A DNA stretch of 64,000 nucleotides from Bradyrhizobium liaoningense (GTDB taxonomy: Bacteria > Pseudomonadota > Alphaproteobacteria > Rhizobiales > Xanthobacteraceae): positions 1,302,001 to 1,366,000 of the forward strand of contig NZ_JAFCJS010000001.1 in assembly GCF_018130825.1 (NCBI RefSeq), in the 5' to 3' direction. A program made the position numbers and the translations under genes. Positions 8,616-19,124 of the stretch are shown here, piece by piece. Below the pieces are notes generated by a model, which saw nothing but the letters and a program-made list of their open reading frames with translations, searched no databases and was not told the DNA's origin. How positions within the stretch are numbered: position 1 is the stretch's first letter; each line of letters opens with the position of its first letter.

Positions 8616-9911
8616 ATGCAGTTCTTGTCCCGGTGGGATAGCCAACGCCTTTCGACGACCATTCGGGGCATTCCCCTGGTCGACGGCGTGACCACTGAGG
8701 ACATCGGCAGCCAGCGCTGGTCACCGTCGCGCGGCGATCTCGCCCTGCCCGCCCTCACCCTTGATGAAGCCGCCTTCGCGGCCAACCGCGACCTCTTCCT
8801 GAATTGGTGCAAGAGCGCCGGCGTCAGCGTCGCGCCGCACGCGAAGACGCCGATGTCGCCGGAGCTTGCGCGCTCGCTGCGCGCAGCCGGTGCCTGGGGC
8901 ACGACGGTCGCCAATATCCAGCAGGCTGCGGTGCTGCTCGCAAGCGGCGAGCGGCGCCTGCTGCTCGCCAACGAGATCGGCGGGCTCGCGGCCGGCCGAC
9001 GCCTTGGCGCGCTCTTGAGCGCCTATCCCGATGTCGAATTTCACGCCTTTGCGGATTCACCGGCTGCGGTCGCAGCGCTCGCCGAGGCTGCGCGGATCGC
9101 AGGCCCCCGCGAATTGTCGGTGCTGGTCGAGCTCGGCGCGGGCCGCGCCGGCGCGCGCGATCGTGCCGCAGTCGAGGCGACGATTGCCGCCGTGCTCGCC
9201 GCCGATCGTCTCGTGCTCGGCGGCGTCGCCACTTACGAAGGTGCGGTCGCAACGCCGGATGCCGACGCCACGATGCGCGCGATCGCGGCGCTGCTGGAGC
9301 GTACCATCGAGACGTTTGCGCTGGTGCGCGCCGCCGCACCAAAGCGGCCACTGATCTTGAGTGCCGGCGGCTCCGCCTACTTCGATATCGTCGCGCACGC
9401 GCTGGCGCCGGTGGCGCAGGCCGACGGCAATGCCAGTGCGATCCTGCGCTCGGGCGCGCTGTTCTTCGCCGATCACGGCATCTATGCGCGCGCCTTCGCG
9501 GAAGTCGACCGGCGCGGCGGCCTCCTCGTCGACGGCCTGCACCATTCCGCCGTGGAAGGCTTTCGCCCGGCGCTGACGCTCTGGGCCGAGGTGCTGTCGC
9601 GGCCCGAAGACGGGCTTGCGATCGCGGGCTTCGGCATGCGCGATGCCTCCTTCGACCAGGGACTGCCCGTGCCCCTGCGCGTGTTCCGCGACGGCGTCGA
9701 GCAGCAAGGGCTGACCGCTGCGCTCACCGTGACGCGCCTGAACGACCAGCACGCGTTCCTCTCGGTCGCGGGCGAAGCCGCGCTTGCGGTCGGCGACATC
9801 ATCGCCTTCGGCATCTCGCATCCCTGCACCTGCCTCGACCGCTGGCGCGTCATCCTCGGCCTCGACGCCGACGGCGTCGTGACGCGCGCCCTTCCCACCC
9901 AGTTCGGCTGA
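8616..9911 (+). CDS. PLP-dependent amino acid deaminase/aldolase, D-threonine-aldolase-like fold
   Basis: 431 residues from ATG 8616, which has GAGGGAG 6 bases upstream. The 24 codons upstream in frame run through the palindromic operator and are unlikely to be translated. The alanine-racemase-type barrel has the PLP lysine in PHAKTPM (Lys77), and the C-terminal metal-type motif FGISHPCTCLDRW with His and Cys is as in the D-serine dehydratase, D-threonine aldolase and 3-hydroxyaspartate dehydratase group. The likely reaction is removal of ammonia from, or aldol cleavage of, a hydroxy amino acid. RidA downstream in the same block supports a dehydratase that releases an enamine. Exact substrate and stereochemistry unknown. 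Confidence 0.85.
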   Translation: MQFLSRWDSQRLSTTIRGIPLVDGVTTEDIGSQRWSPSRGDLALPALTLDEAAFAANRDLFLNWCKSAGVSVAPHAKTPMSPELARSLRAAGAWGTTVANIQQAAVLLASGERRLLLANEIGGLAAGRRLGALLSAYPDVEFHAFADSPAAVAALAEAARIAGPRELSVLVELGAGRAGARDRAAVEATIAAVLAADRLVLGGVATYEGAVATPDADATMRAIAALLERTIETFALVRAAAPKRPLILSAGGSAYFDIVAHALAPVAQADGNASAILRSGALFFADHGIYARAFAEVDRRGGLLVDGLHHSAVEGFRPALTLWAEVLSRPEDGLAIAGFGMRDASFDQGLPVPLRVFRDGVEQQGLTAALTVTRLNDQHAFLSVAGEAALAVGDIIAFGISHPCTCLDRWRVILGLDADGVVTRALPTQFG

Positions 9912-9919
9912 GGGCGGCG

Positions 9920-10579
9920 ATGAACTTCCTGCCGCTGTGGCGCTATCAGAACCAGCTCATCGACGGCGCCATCGTCACGCTGGAGCTGACGGTGATCTCG
10001 GCGTTGGCCGGGCTCGTGATCGGCATCGCCGGCGCGGTCGCGCTGAAGGGGCGCATCACGCCGCTACGCTGGCTGGTGCGCGGCTATATCGAGCTGTTCC
10101 GCAACACGCCGTCGCTGATCCAGATCTTCATCGTGTTCTTCGTGCTGCCGAACTTCGGCCTGAAGCTGCCCGCCTTCGAGGCCGCCGCCGTGGCCCTGTC
10201 GCTCTATTTCGGCGCCTACTCCGTCGAGATCATTCGCGCCGGCCTCGATTCCATTCCGCGCAGCCAGGTCGAGGCCGGCCAGTGCCTCGGACTGTCAGGC
10301 TGGCAGGTGTTTCGCCACATCATCCTGCCGCCGGCGCTGCGCAACGCCTATCCGGCCGTGACCAGCCAGTTCGTGCTGCTGCTGCTCGGCACCTCGCTCG
10401 CCTCGCAGGTCGCCGCCGACGAGCTGTTTCACGTCGCAGGCTTCATCGAGAGCCGCACCTATCGCAGCTTCGAGGTCTATGCGGTGATCTGCGCGGTCTA
10501 TTTCGCGATGGCGATGTCGTTCAAGGCGCTGTTCGCCATCATCAGTCTCGCGGCCTTCCGCTGGCCGCGGCGGCGCTGA
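9920..10579 (+). CDS. Amino acid ABC transporter permease (HisM/HisQ type), first subunit
   Basis: 219 residues from ATG 9920, 8 bases after the deaminase stop. About five membrane helices. The conserved EAA loop reads QVEAGQCLGLSGWQVFRHIILPPALR, the ATPase contact site, and YIELFRNTPSLIQIF is the typical polar amino-acid permease motif. It works with the next permease, the ATPase and the binding protein that follow. Upstream in-frame codons belong to the antisense-like reading of the deaminase gene and are not part of this protein. Confidence 0.92.
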   Translation: MNFLPLWRYQNQLIDGAIVTLELTVISALAGLVIGIAGAVALKGRITPLRWLVRGYIELFRNTPSLIQIFIVFFVLPNFGLKLPAFEAAAVALSLYFGAYSVEIIRAGLDSIPRSQVEAGQCLGLSGWQVFRHIILPPALRNAYPAVTSQFVLLLLGTSLASQVAADELFHVAGFIESRTYRSFEVYAVICAVYFAMAMSFKALFAIISLAAFRWPRRR

Positions 10580-10589
10580 GGGACAAGCG

Positions 10590-11240
10590 ATGCGATCCTT
10601 CTCCCTCATCGACTTCGTCTCGCTGTTCGCGGCGCTGCGCTGGACCGTCGCGCTGGTCGTGCTCGCACTCGCCTTCGGTGCGCCGCTGGCGCTCGGGCTT
10701 GCCTTGGGCCGCATCAGCCGGTTCGCGGGCCTGCGCTGGGCGATGGCGGCGTGCATCCAGGTGATCCAGAGCGTGCCGCTGCTCGGCCTCTTGTTCTTCT
10801 TCTATTTCGGCATGCCGGTTTTCCTCGGCATCCAGGTGCCGGCGCTCATCGCGGTGACCGTCGCCTACACGCTCTACACTGCGGCCTTCCTCGGCGAGAT
10901 CTGGCGCGGCGGCCTCGAGGCCGTGAAGCAGGCGCAATGGGAGGCCGGCGCCTGTCTCGGCCTCTCCGCCTGGCAGCAGTTCCGCCACATCATCGCGCCG
11001 CAGGCGCTGCGGCTGTCGCTGCCGCCGACCGTCGGCTTCCTGGTGCAGCTCATCAAGGGCACCTCGCTCGCCTCGATCCTCGGCTTCGTCGAGCTTGCCC
11101 GCGCCGGCCAAGTGGTGAGCGCGGCGACGTTCCAGCCGCTCCTCACCTACGCGCTGGTCGCCGCGATCTACTTCGCGCTGTGCCTGCCGCTCACGCTCTG
11201 GTCCCGCTCCCTGGAGGCCCGCCTCGATGGCTCTCGTTGA
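10590..11240 (+). CDS. Amino acid ABC transporter permease, second subunit
   Basis: 216 residues with five predicted helices. The EAA loop is QWEAGACLGLSAWQQFRHIIAPQALR, and CIQVIQSVPLLGLLFFFYFG corresponds to the RNTP segment of the first subunit, here with QSVP. Two different permeases imply a heterodimeric channel. The last 14 bases overlap the start of the ATPase gene, so translation is probably coupled. Confidence 0.92.
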   Translation: MRSFSLIDFVSLFAALRWTVALVVLALAFGAPLALGLALGRISRFAGLRWAMAACIQVIQSVPLLGLLFFFYFGMPVFLGIQVPALIAVTVAYTLYTAAFLGEIWRGGLEAVKQAQWEAGACLGLSAWQQFRHIIAPQALRLSLPPTVGFLVQLIKGTSLASILGFVELARAGQVVSAATFQPLLTYALVAAIYFALCLPLTLWSRSLEARLDGSR

Positions 11241-11955
11241 AATCCGCGACGTGCACAAGACATTCGGCAAGGTCGAGGTGCTCAAGGGCGTCTCGCTCGA
11301 TGTCGAGGAAGGCGAGATCGTCACCATCATCGGCCGCTCGGGCTCGGGCAAGTCGACGCTGCTCCGCTGCATCAATGCGCTCGAGAGCGTCGATTCCGGC
11401 GAGATCCGGGTCGAGGGCCAGAAGGTCCACGCCAAAATGCCTGACCTGAAGAAATTCCGTCAGCGCGTCGGCATCGTGTTTCAGGCCTTCAATTTGTTTC
11501 CGCATCTGAAGGTCGAGCGCAACATCACGCTGGCCCCGCTGCTCACGGGCCGCATCGACAAGGCGAAAGCCCGTGCGCTGGCCGCGGATGTGCTGACCCG
11601 CGTCGGCCTCGCCGAAAAGATCGACGCCTGGCCCGAGCAGCTCTCCGGCGGCCAGCAGCAGCGCGTTGCGATCGCCCGCTGCCTCGCCATGGCCCCTCAC
11701 CTCATGCTGTTCGACGAAGTGACGTCCGCGCTCGATCCCGAGCTCGTCGGCGAAGTCCTGAAGGTGATGGAGGCGATGGCGAAACAGGGCATGACCATGA
11801 TCCTGGTCACCCACGAGATGGGCTTTGCCCGCAACGTCGCCAACCGCATCGTCTTCATGCATCAGGGCCGCGTCTGGGAACAGGGCCCGCCGGCAAAACT
11901 GTTCGCCAATCCTGAGACCCCCGAGCTCGCAAGCTTCATCGCATCTGCCAAGTGA
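11227..11955 (+). CDS. Amino acid ABC transporter ATPase (GlnQ/HisP type)
   Basis: 242 residues. Walker A GRSGSGKS (36-43), Q-loop [10 protein letters not shown] (about 84), signature LSGGQQQR (139-146), Walker [15 protein letters not shown] (159 on) and switch His196 in VTHEM. The Walker B tail reads DEVTS where most polar amino-acid ATPases have DEPTS; this does not touch a catalytic residue. Energises import by the two permeases just upstream. Confidence 0.95.
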   Translation: MALVEIRDVHKTFGKVEVLKGVSLDVEEGEIVTIIGRSGSGKSTLLRCINALESVDSGEIRVEGQKVHAKMPDLKKFRQRVGIVFQAFNLFPHLKVERNITLAPLLTGRIDKAKARALAADVLTRVGLAEKIDAWPEQLSGGQQQRVAIARCLAMAPHLMLFDEVTSALDPELVGEVLKVMEAMAKQGMTMILVTHEMGFARNVANRIVFMHQGRVWEQGPPAKLFANPETPELASFIASAK

Positions 11956-11995
11956 AACCTTCCAAGTGAGAACCTTCCCCTTCAAGGAGAGAGTC

Positions 11996-12793
11996 ATGAG
12001 AAAGTTGAAGTCCATCTTCACCATTGCTGCGACGGCCCTCGCCGTCATTGCCGCACCGAACCTCGCCAAGGCCGACAAGCTCCAGGACGTGCTCGGCGCC
12101 GGCAAGATTCGCGTCGGCATCCTCACCGACGCCGCACCCTGGGGCTTCAAGGACGACAAGGGCGAGATTGCCGGCCTTGACGCCGATCTTGCAAAACTGA
12201 TCGCCGCCGACATGGGCGTGAAGCTCGAGCTCGTGCCGGTGACGGGCGCCGCGCGCATCCCGAGCCTCTTGTCGGACAAGATCGACATGCTGATCGCCGG
12301 CCTCGGCGCAACGCCCGAGCGAGCCCAGCAGGTGATGTTCTCGCAGCCCTATGCGGTCGTGAATCTCGGCGTCTATGGCGCGAAGTCGCTTCCCTCCGCC
12401 ACCGGCAAGAAGCCCGACAATCTCGACGGCCGCAGCGTTGCGGTGGCCAAGGGCTCGACGCTCGACGTCTGGCTCACCGACAACGCGCCGAAGGTGAAGC
12501 TGGTGCGCTTCGAGGACACCCCGGCCGCGATCGCGGCCTATCTCGCCGGACAGGCCGACACGTTTGCGGAGAACAGCGCCATTGCGCTGAAGGTGCAGGA
12601 CCAGAACCCGACCAAGGAGGTCGAGCTGAAATTCCTGATCCGCCAGTCGCCGGCTCATGTCGGCGTGCGCCAGGGCGAGCAGAACCTGCTCAACTGGATC
12701 AACACCGACATCTTCTTCAACAAGCTCAACGGCAAGCTCGGCGCACTTCAGCTGAAATGGTTCAAGGAAGAGCAGTCGCTGCCGACGCTGTAA
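11996..12793 (+). CDS. Periplasmic amino acid-binding protein (SBP_bac_3 family)
   Basis: 265 residues from ATG 11996, with AAGGAGAG 6 bases upstream. A signal peptide of about 26 residues ends ...APNLAKA-DKLQ. GKIRVGILTDAAPWGFKDDKGEIAGLDADLAKLIA is the family's opening, and the substrate-contact arginine region is TGAARIPSLLSDKIDMLIAG, close to the classical NRIP motif. The ligand is probably an amino acid or an N-modified amino acid. A stable hairpin follows the stop codon and may raise the level of this transcript segment relative to the rest of the block. Confidence 0.93.
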   Translation: MRKLKSIFTIAATALAVIAAPNLAKADKLQDVLGAGKIRVGILTDAAPWGFKDDKGEIAGLDADLAKLIAADMGVKLELVPVTGAARIPSLLSDKIDMLIAGLGATPERAQQVMFSQPYAVVNLGVYGAKSLPSATGKKPDNLDGRSVAVAKGSTLDVWLTDNAPKVKLVRFEDTPAAIAAYLAGQADTFAENSAIALKVQDQNPTKEVELKFLIRQSPAHVGVRQGEQNLLNWINTDIFFNKLNGKLGALQLKWFKEEQSLPTL

Positions 12794-12802
12794 TCGGGCA
12801 CA

Positions 12803-12827
12803 CGCTCCCGCGCTCGTCGCGGGAGCG
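12803..12827 (+). promoter_or_regulatory. Stable hairpin between the binding-protein gene and ridA
   Basis: CGCTCCCGCG-ctcgt-CGCGGGAGCG is a perfect 10-bp GC stem, placed 10 bases after the binding-protein stop and 26 bases before the ridA start. There is no T-run, so it is more likely a 3'-end stabiliser or partial attenuator than a full terminator. Confidence 0.6.
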
Positions 12828-12852
12828 CCACCTACACGAGGAGAATTTTCAG

Positions 12853-13197
12853 ATGATCAAACGTTACGTCGTCGGCTCGCGCATGAGCCAGGCCGTCGCC
12901 GCCGGCGGCATGGTGCACATCGCAGGCCAGGTCGCCGATGACCGCAAGGCCGGCATCGTGTCGCAGACCCAGCAGGTGCTCGCCAAGATCGACGCGCTGC
13001 TCAAGGAGGCAGGCTCGGACCGCTCCAAGCTGATCGCGGTCAACGTCTTCCTGCCGCATATCACCGATTTCGACACCATGAACTCGGTCTATGACGCCTG
13101 GATCGATCCGGCCAACCCGCCGGCGCGCGCCTGCGTCGAAGCCCGCCTCGCCGATCCCGATTTGCGCGTCGAGATGACCGCGGTCGCCTTGCTGTAA
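12853..13197 (+). CDS. ridA: RidA/YjgF family enamine/imine deaminase
   Basis: 114 residues from ATG 12853, with GAGGAGA about 7 bases upstream. The longer frame would read through the hairpin and is rejected. PPARACVEARLADP carries the conserved Arg (92) that binds the substrate carboxylate and Glu (96) that places water. RidA proteins hydrolyse reactive 2-aminoacrylate-type enamines left by PLP dehydratases. A dedicated copy beside a PLP deaminase is functionally coherent. Confidence 0.92.
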   Translation: MIKRYVVGSRMSQAVAAGGMVHIAGQVADDRKAGIVSQTQQVLAKIDALLKEAGSDRSKLIAVNVFLPHITDFDTMNSVYDAWIDPANPPARACVEARLADPDLRVEMTAVALL

Positions 13198-13259
13198 AGG
13201 CGTCGCTTTTTCTTCAACCTTCGGCCGGCGCCGGCGACGGCGCGGCCACGAGGCCTCCC

Positions 13260-14288
13260 ATGCATACCGGACTTTTCCACGACATCGATTTCGAGAAGGA
13301 CCAGAAATGGTCCGGCCATCTCGGCATTCCCTTCTCGATCGACCGCTCCCCCTACTTCCAGCTCAAGATCCCGATCTTCCGGATCAAGAACGGCGCAGGT
13401 CCAAAGCTGCTGTTGATGGCCGGCAATCACGGTGACGAATATGAGGGCGAGATCACGCTGACGCGGCTGTATCGCCGGTTGGACGCGAAGGACATCAAGG
13501 GCGAGATCACCATCCTGCCCTTCGCCAACCTGCCCGCCGTGATGGCGGCGCGCCGCCGCTCGCCGCTCGACGAAGGCAATCTCAACCGCGCCTTCCCCGG
13601 CGATGCCGCGGGCACGCCGACATTCCGCCTGGCGCATTTCCTCGAGCACGAGCTGTTTCCGCGCCACGACGTCATCTTCGACATCCACTCCGGCGGCACC
13701 TCGATGGCGCACGTGCCTTGCGCGCTGATCGAGCGGCAGGGCCCGCCCGAGATGTTCGGCCACGCGCTGCGCCTGATGGAAGGGCTCGGCATGCCCTTCG
13801 CCTTCGTCGCCGAGAACGGCGCTGCTGCGCCGACCTCGATGGCGGCGGCCGCACGCGCCGGCGCGATCGGCTTGTCGGGCGAGTTCGGCGGCGGCGGCAC
13901 CGTGACGCCGCAGACCATGGCGTTCACCGCGCGCGCGGTCGACCGGTTGCTGCTCGCACTTGGCTTGGTCCAGGCGCCCGTGCTGGGGCCCCATGCGCCG
14001 GTCGAGCGCGCGACTGAATTGCTGGCCCTGCAGAGCCACGCCCAGGCGGTGTTCGCGACGCGCCGTGGCTGGTTCGAGCCCGCTGTCACCGTCGGTGCGC
14101 GGGTCAAGGCGGGCGATATCGCCGGCTGGTATCACGACTTTGAGCGTCCGGAGCTTGCGGAAGAAGTGCTGCGCTTCCCCGCCGACGGCATCGTGATCTC
14201 GCAGCGTCTGCACACCGACAGCCAGAGCGGCGACTGCCTGGTCCAGGTCGGCCGCGCGCTGTCACGCGAGGAGTTGCCTGCGCGCTGA
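13260..14288 (+). CDS. Succinylglutamate desuccinylase / aspartoacylase-type deacylase
   Basis: 342 residues. Zinc ligands of the M14-like fold are visible: His57 and Glu60 in GNHGDE, and His143 in DIHSGG. The likely general-base Glu208 is in LSGEFGGGG. EGNLNRAFPGD is typical of the AstE/ASPA group. The C-terminal 90 residues form a small beta domain common to the DoeB-like subgroup. The likely role is removal of an acyl group from the nitrogen of an imported amino acid, to feed the PLP enzyme in the same block. The substrate is inferred. Confidence 0.82.
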   Translation: MHTGLFHDIDFEKDQKWSGHLGIPFSIDRSPYFQLKIPIFRIKNGAGPKLLLMAGNHGDEYEGEITLTRLYRRLDAKDIKGEITILPFANLPAVMAARRRSPLDEGNLNRAFPGDAAGTPTFRLAHFLEHELFPRHDVIFDIHSGGTSMAHVPCALIERQGPPEMFGHALRLMEGLGMPFAFVAENGAAAPTSMAAAARAGAIGLSGEFGGGGTVTPQTMAFTARAVDRLLLALGLVQAPVLGPHAPVERATELLALQSHAQAVFATRRGWFEPAVTVGARVKAGDIAGWYHDFERPELAEEVLRFPADGIVISQRLHTDSQSGDCLVQVGRALSREELPAR

Positions 14289-14329
14289 ACTTTGGAGACG
14301 ATACCGACTGCGAGTAACTTCGGGATTCG

Positions 14330-15394
14330 ATGACCGATCCGGCAAAGCCAGGCTATGACGACGTGGTGCGCATTCCGGCGCCCCCCGGCCGCAGCAATGC
14401 GACCGGACGGCCGCCGCGCATCGAGGAAGTGGCGGAGCGCGCCGGCGTCGCGCCGATCACGGTGTCGCGGGTGCTGCGCCACCCCGAGAAGGTCAATCGC
14501 AAGACCCGCGAGCGCATCCTCGAGGTGATCGAGGCGACCGGCTACGCCTCCAACCCGCATGCGCGCGCGCTGCGCTCGGGCCGGTCGAACGTCGTCGTCG
14601 CCTTCGTCTCCAACATCCTCAGCCAGCAGTTTGGCCTCGCGGTGCGCAGCTTCGCCGCAACGCTGGAGCCGGAAGGTTTCGAGGTGCTGGTCGGCCAGAC
14701 CTCCTACTCCTACGCCAAGGAGGTCGCGATGATCCAGTCGCTGCGCGGCATCCGCCCCGCCGCGGTGATGTTCACCGGCGTGATCGAGCTCGAGGAGAAT
14801 CGCACAGCGCTTGCCGAGCTCGGCATTCCCGTGATCGAGACCTGGGCATTTCCGCGCGATCCCATCGACATGCTCGTCGGCCTGCCCAATGCGGATGCCG
14901 GCGCCATGGCGGCGCAGAGGCTGGCGGAGGCCGGACATCGCCGCCTCGCCTTCGTGGGCCGCAGCAGCGGCCGTGGCGCGCTCCGCCGCGACGGGTTTCG
15001 CGCGGCAGCGGCAAAGCTCGGCCTCGAAATCGTCCACGAGATCGGTGTCGGTGAGATCACGGGCCTCGTCGACGGCCGCGCCGCCTTCACCGCGCTGCTC
15101 GATCGCGGCGGCGACGTCGATGCCGTGTTCTGCGCCAACGACCTGCTCGCGACCGGCGCGCTGATCGAAGCCCGCGCCCGCGGCCTCTCGGTGCCGCGCG
15201 ATCTCGCCGTGCTCGGCTTCGGCGACAACGACGTTGCCGATCAGATCACGCCCGGCCTCACCACCATCTCGTTCGATGCGGCGGCCCTCGGCCGGATTGC
15301 GGGGCAATTGCTCCTGGCGCGGCTGTCCGGCGCGCCGGCGGCCGAGCAGCGGCTCGCGGTTGAATTGTCGCTGATCGAGCGCGGCAGCGTTTGA
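14330..15394 (+). CDS. LacI/GntR-type transcriptional regulator
   Basis: 354 residues. The helix-turn-helix at about 30-55 reads RIEEVAERAGVAPITVSRVLRHPEKV, followed by the hinge helix NPHARALRSGRSN and a periplasmic-binding-like sensor domain (VVVAFVSNILSQQFG onward). It has an unusual N-terminal extension of about 28 residues before the HTH. It is 41 bases after the deacylase gene and on the same strand, so probably part of the same transcript and autoregulated. The palindrome at 8550-8567 is its best candidate site. Confidence 0.92.
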   Translation: MTDPAKPGYDDVVRIPAPPGRSNATGRPPRIEEVAERAGVAPITVSRVLRHPEKVNRKTRERILEVIEATGYASNPHARALRSGRSNVVVAFVSNILSQQFGLAVRSFAATLEPEGFEVLVGQTSYSYAKEVAMIQSLRGIRPAAVMFTGVIELEENRTALAELGIPVIETWAFPRDPIDMLVGLPNADAGAMAAQRLAEAGHRRLAFVGRSSGRGALRRDGFRAAAAKLGLEIVHEIGVGEITGLVDGRAAFTALLDRGGDVDAVFCANDLLATGALIEARARGLSVPRDLAVLGFGDNDVADQITPGLTTISFDAAALGRIAGQLLLARLSGAPAAEQRLAVELSLIERGSV

Positions 15395-15403
15395 GCGCCA
15401 GAT

Positions 15404-15712
15404 TTAAGCGACGCTCTTGAGATCCTGCTGGATAGCGGCCAGCAGCGATTGCAGCGCTGCGCTGTTCACGGGCTTGGCCTCAGGGAGCGCGGGCTGAACA
15501 CTGGCGGTCCGGACACTCGCGGGCTGCGCAACTCTCACCGGACGCTTCGGGAATGGCGGTGGCGCCGGCATCGCGGCTGGCGTGAAATCGCCCTCCTCCT
15601 CGGCGTGAACGAACTTGCCATGGATGACGTCGTCGCGGCGGCCCATGACGAACATCGTCGCCCAATAGCCGGCGGCCAGGAGGATTACGCAGAAAAGAAC
15701 AATCTCTAACAT
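15404..15712 (-). CDS. Small membrane-anchored hypothetical protein
   Basis: 102 residues. One hydrophobic helix at residues 2-22, then a basic stop-transfer GRRDD and a Pro/Ala/Val-rich, probably disordered stretch with PAPPPFPKRPVRV, ending in a short amphipathic helix. No family recognised. It converges with the LacI gene, with only 9 bases between the stops, so the two transcripts probably overlap. Confidence 0.65.
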   Translation of the reverse strand: MLEIVLFCVILLAAGYWATMFVMGRRDDVIHGKFVHAEEEGDFTPAAMPAPPPFPKRPVRVAQPASVRTASVQPALPEAKPVNSAALQSLLAAIQQDLKSVA

Positions 15713-15882
15713 CGCAGCACCTGAAATATGCGCGATGATTCAATGCCTTCGCCGGCCCGTCAATGAACAGACGGTCACACCTGCGGCTTTTGCGGGCAGG
15801 TGTGACCATTTGGTGACTCTTTCTTAACCATCCCCAGCCGGCTTGTGGCGCTGGGGCAACGGGAGTCCCATTCCTTGTCGCC

Positions 15883-16905
15883 CTAGGCCTTGTCCGGCCC
15901 CACGCGCACCAGCTGCTTGCCGAAATTGGCCCCCTTCAGCAGGCCCATGAAGGCGCCGGGGGCGCTTTCCAGGCCCTCGGTGACGAACTCCTTGTACTTG
16001 ACCTTGCCCTCGCGGACCCAGCCCGACATGTCGCGCAGGAAGTCGCCATGGCGGGCGGCGAAGTCGGAGACGATGAAGCCGCGGAAGGTCAGCCGCTTGG
16101 TCAGGGTCGCGCGCATCATGCTGGCGGCCCATTTCGGCGGCTTGGCTTCGGTGTCGTTGTAATGGGCGATCAGGCCGCAGACCGGCACGCGCGCGAACGG
16201 ATTGAGCAGCGGGAACACCGCCTCGAACACCGCGCCGCCGACATTCTCGAAATAGACATCGATGCCTTTCGGGCAGGCGAATTTCAGCTTGGCCGGAAAA
16301 TCGGTTTCGCGATGATCGAGACACTCGTCGAAGCCGAGCTCCTTCACGACGTAATCGCACTTGTCCTTGCCGCCGGCGATGCCGACCGCGCGGGCGCCCT
16401 TGATCTTGGCGATCTGGCCGACCGCGGAGCCGACCGCGCCGGAGGCACCGGCAACCACGACGGTCTCGCCTTCTTGGGGCTTGCCGATGTCGAGCAGGCC
16501 CGTGTACGCCGTCATGCCGGGCATGCCGAGCACGCCGATAGAGGTCGAGATCGGTCCGAGCTTCGGATCGACCTTGATCAGGCCCTTGCCGCTCGAGATC
16601 GCGTGCGTCTGCCAGCCGGAACGGATGCGGACGATGTCGCCCTTGGCAAAGTCAGGATTGTTGGAGGCCGCGACCTCGCTGACCGCCTCGCCCTCCATCA
16701 CGCCGCCGATCGGCACCGGTGCGGCATAGGACGGGCCCTCGCTCATGCGACCGCGCATATAGGGATCGAGCGACAGCCAGATCGTGCGCAGCAGGACTTC
16801 GCCCTGCCCTGGCGTTGGAACGGCGAATTCCTCGATGCGGAAATCGGACGGCTTGGGCTCGCCGACGGGACGCGCGGCGAGAACGATGCGTTTGCCTTGG
16901 GACAT
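15883..16905 (-). CDS. NADP-dependent alkenal/one oxidoreductase (MDR, CurA-like)
   Basis: 340 residues. Medium-chain reductase of the zinc-free leukotriene B4 12-hydroxydehydrogenase group. The N-terminal part reads FAVPTPGQGEVLLRTIWLSLDPYMRGRMSE, MPGMTAYTGL lies at the substrate site, and the NADPH loop is VVAGASGAVGSAVGQIAK. The expected reaction is reduction of a conjugated C=C bond in an enone or enal, often detoxification. Stands alone. Confidence 0.9.
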   Translation of the reverse strand: MSQGKRIVLAARPVGEPKPSDFRIEEFAVPTPGQGEVLLRTIWLSLDPYMRGRMSEGPSYAAPVPIGGVMEGEAVSEVAASNNPDFAKGDIVRIRSGWQTHAISSGKGLIKVDPKLGPISTSIGVLGMPGMTAYTGLLDIGKPQEGETVVVAGASGAVGSAVGQIAKIKGARAVGIAGGKDKCDYVVKELGFDECLDHRETDFPAKLKFACPKGIDVYFENVGGAVFEAVFPLLNPFARVPVCGLIAHYNDTEAKPPKWAASMMRATLTKRLTFRGFIVSDFAARHGDFLRDMSGWVREGKVKYKEFVTEGLESAPGAFMGLLKGANFGKQLVRVGPDKA

Positions 16906-17009
16906 GGCTTCCTCCTGATTTTACTTCGGCGCGAACGGAAGCGGAGGGAGGAAGCTGCGTCAATACAAAAGCGGTGGAGTGGATGGTCGCGGCGATATGC
17001 ACCCCTCTC

Positions 17010-17146
17010 GTGTCCCGGACGCGCTTCAACGTGCAACGTTGCTGCGCAGAGCCGGGACCCAGAAAGCAACACCGCAGAACGTGGAAACATGGGCCCCGGC
17101 TCTGCAGCGCATCACCGAAGAGGTGCTGCGCTGCGTCCGGGGCACG
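17010..17146. repeat. Imperfect inverted repeat between guaB and the CurA-like gene
   Basis: GTGTCCCGGACGCGC near 17011 is answered by GCGCTGCGTCCGGGGCAC near 17128-17145, and inner CAGAGCCGGGACCC by GGGCCCCGGCTCTG. The 269-base gap holds nothing else that I can see. Confidence 0.65.
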
Positions 17147-17174
17147 AGAGCGGAGTTGAAGGCGCGGCCGAGGA

Positions 17175-18998
<1,824 letters not shown>

Positions 18999-19124
18999 AG
19001 ACAGGGTCACACCGTTGTTACGCGGGATTTAGGTGCTATGCGTCGATCCGCAATGGTCGCGGCCCGGTGGCGGTGATAAGCCGCAACCCTCACCCCTCCT
19101 TCCGATTTTCGTTACCAATCCGTC

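Noticed and set aside
8804..9919. Arg-rich N-terminal part of the open frame that continues into the first permease
   Set aside because: It lies over the deaminase gene in another frame and has shadow composition. The permease starts at ATG 9920.
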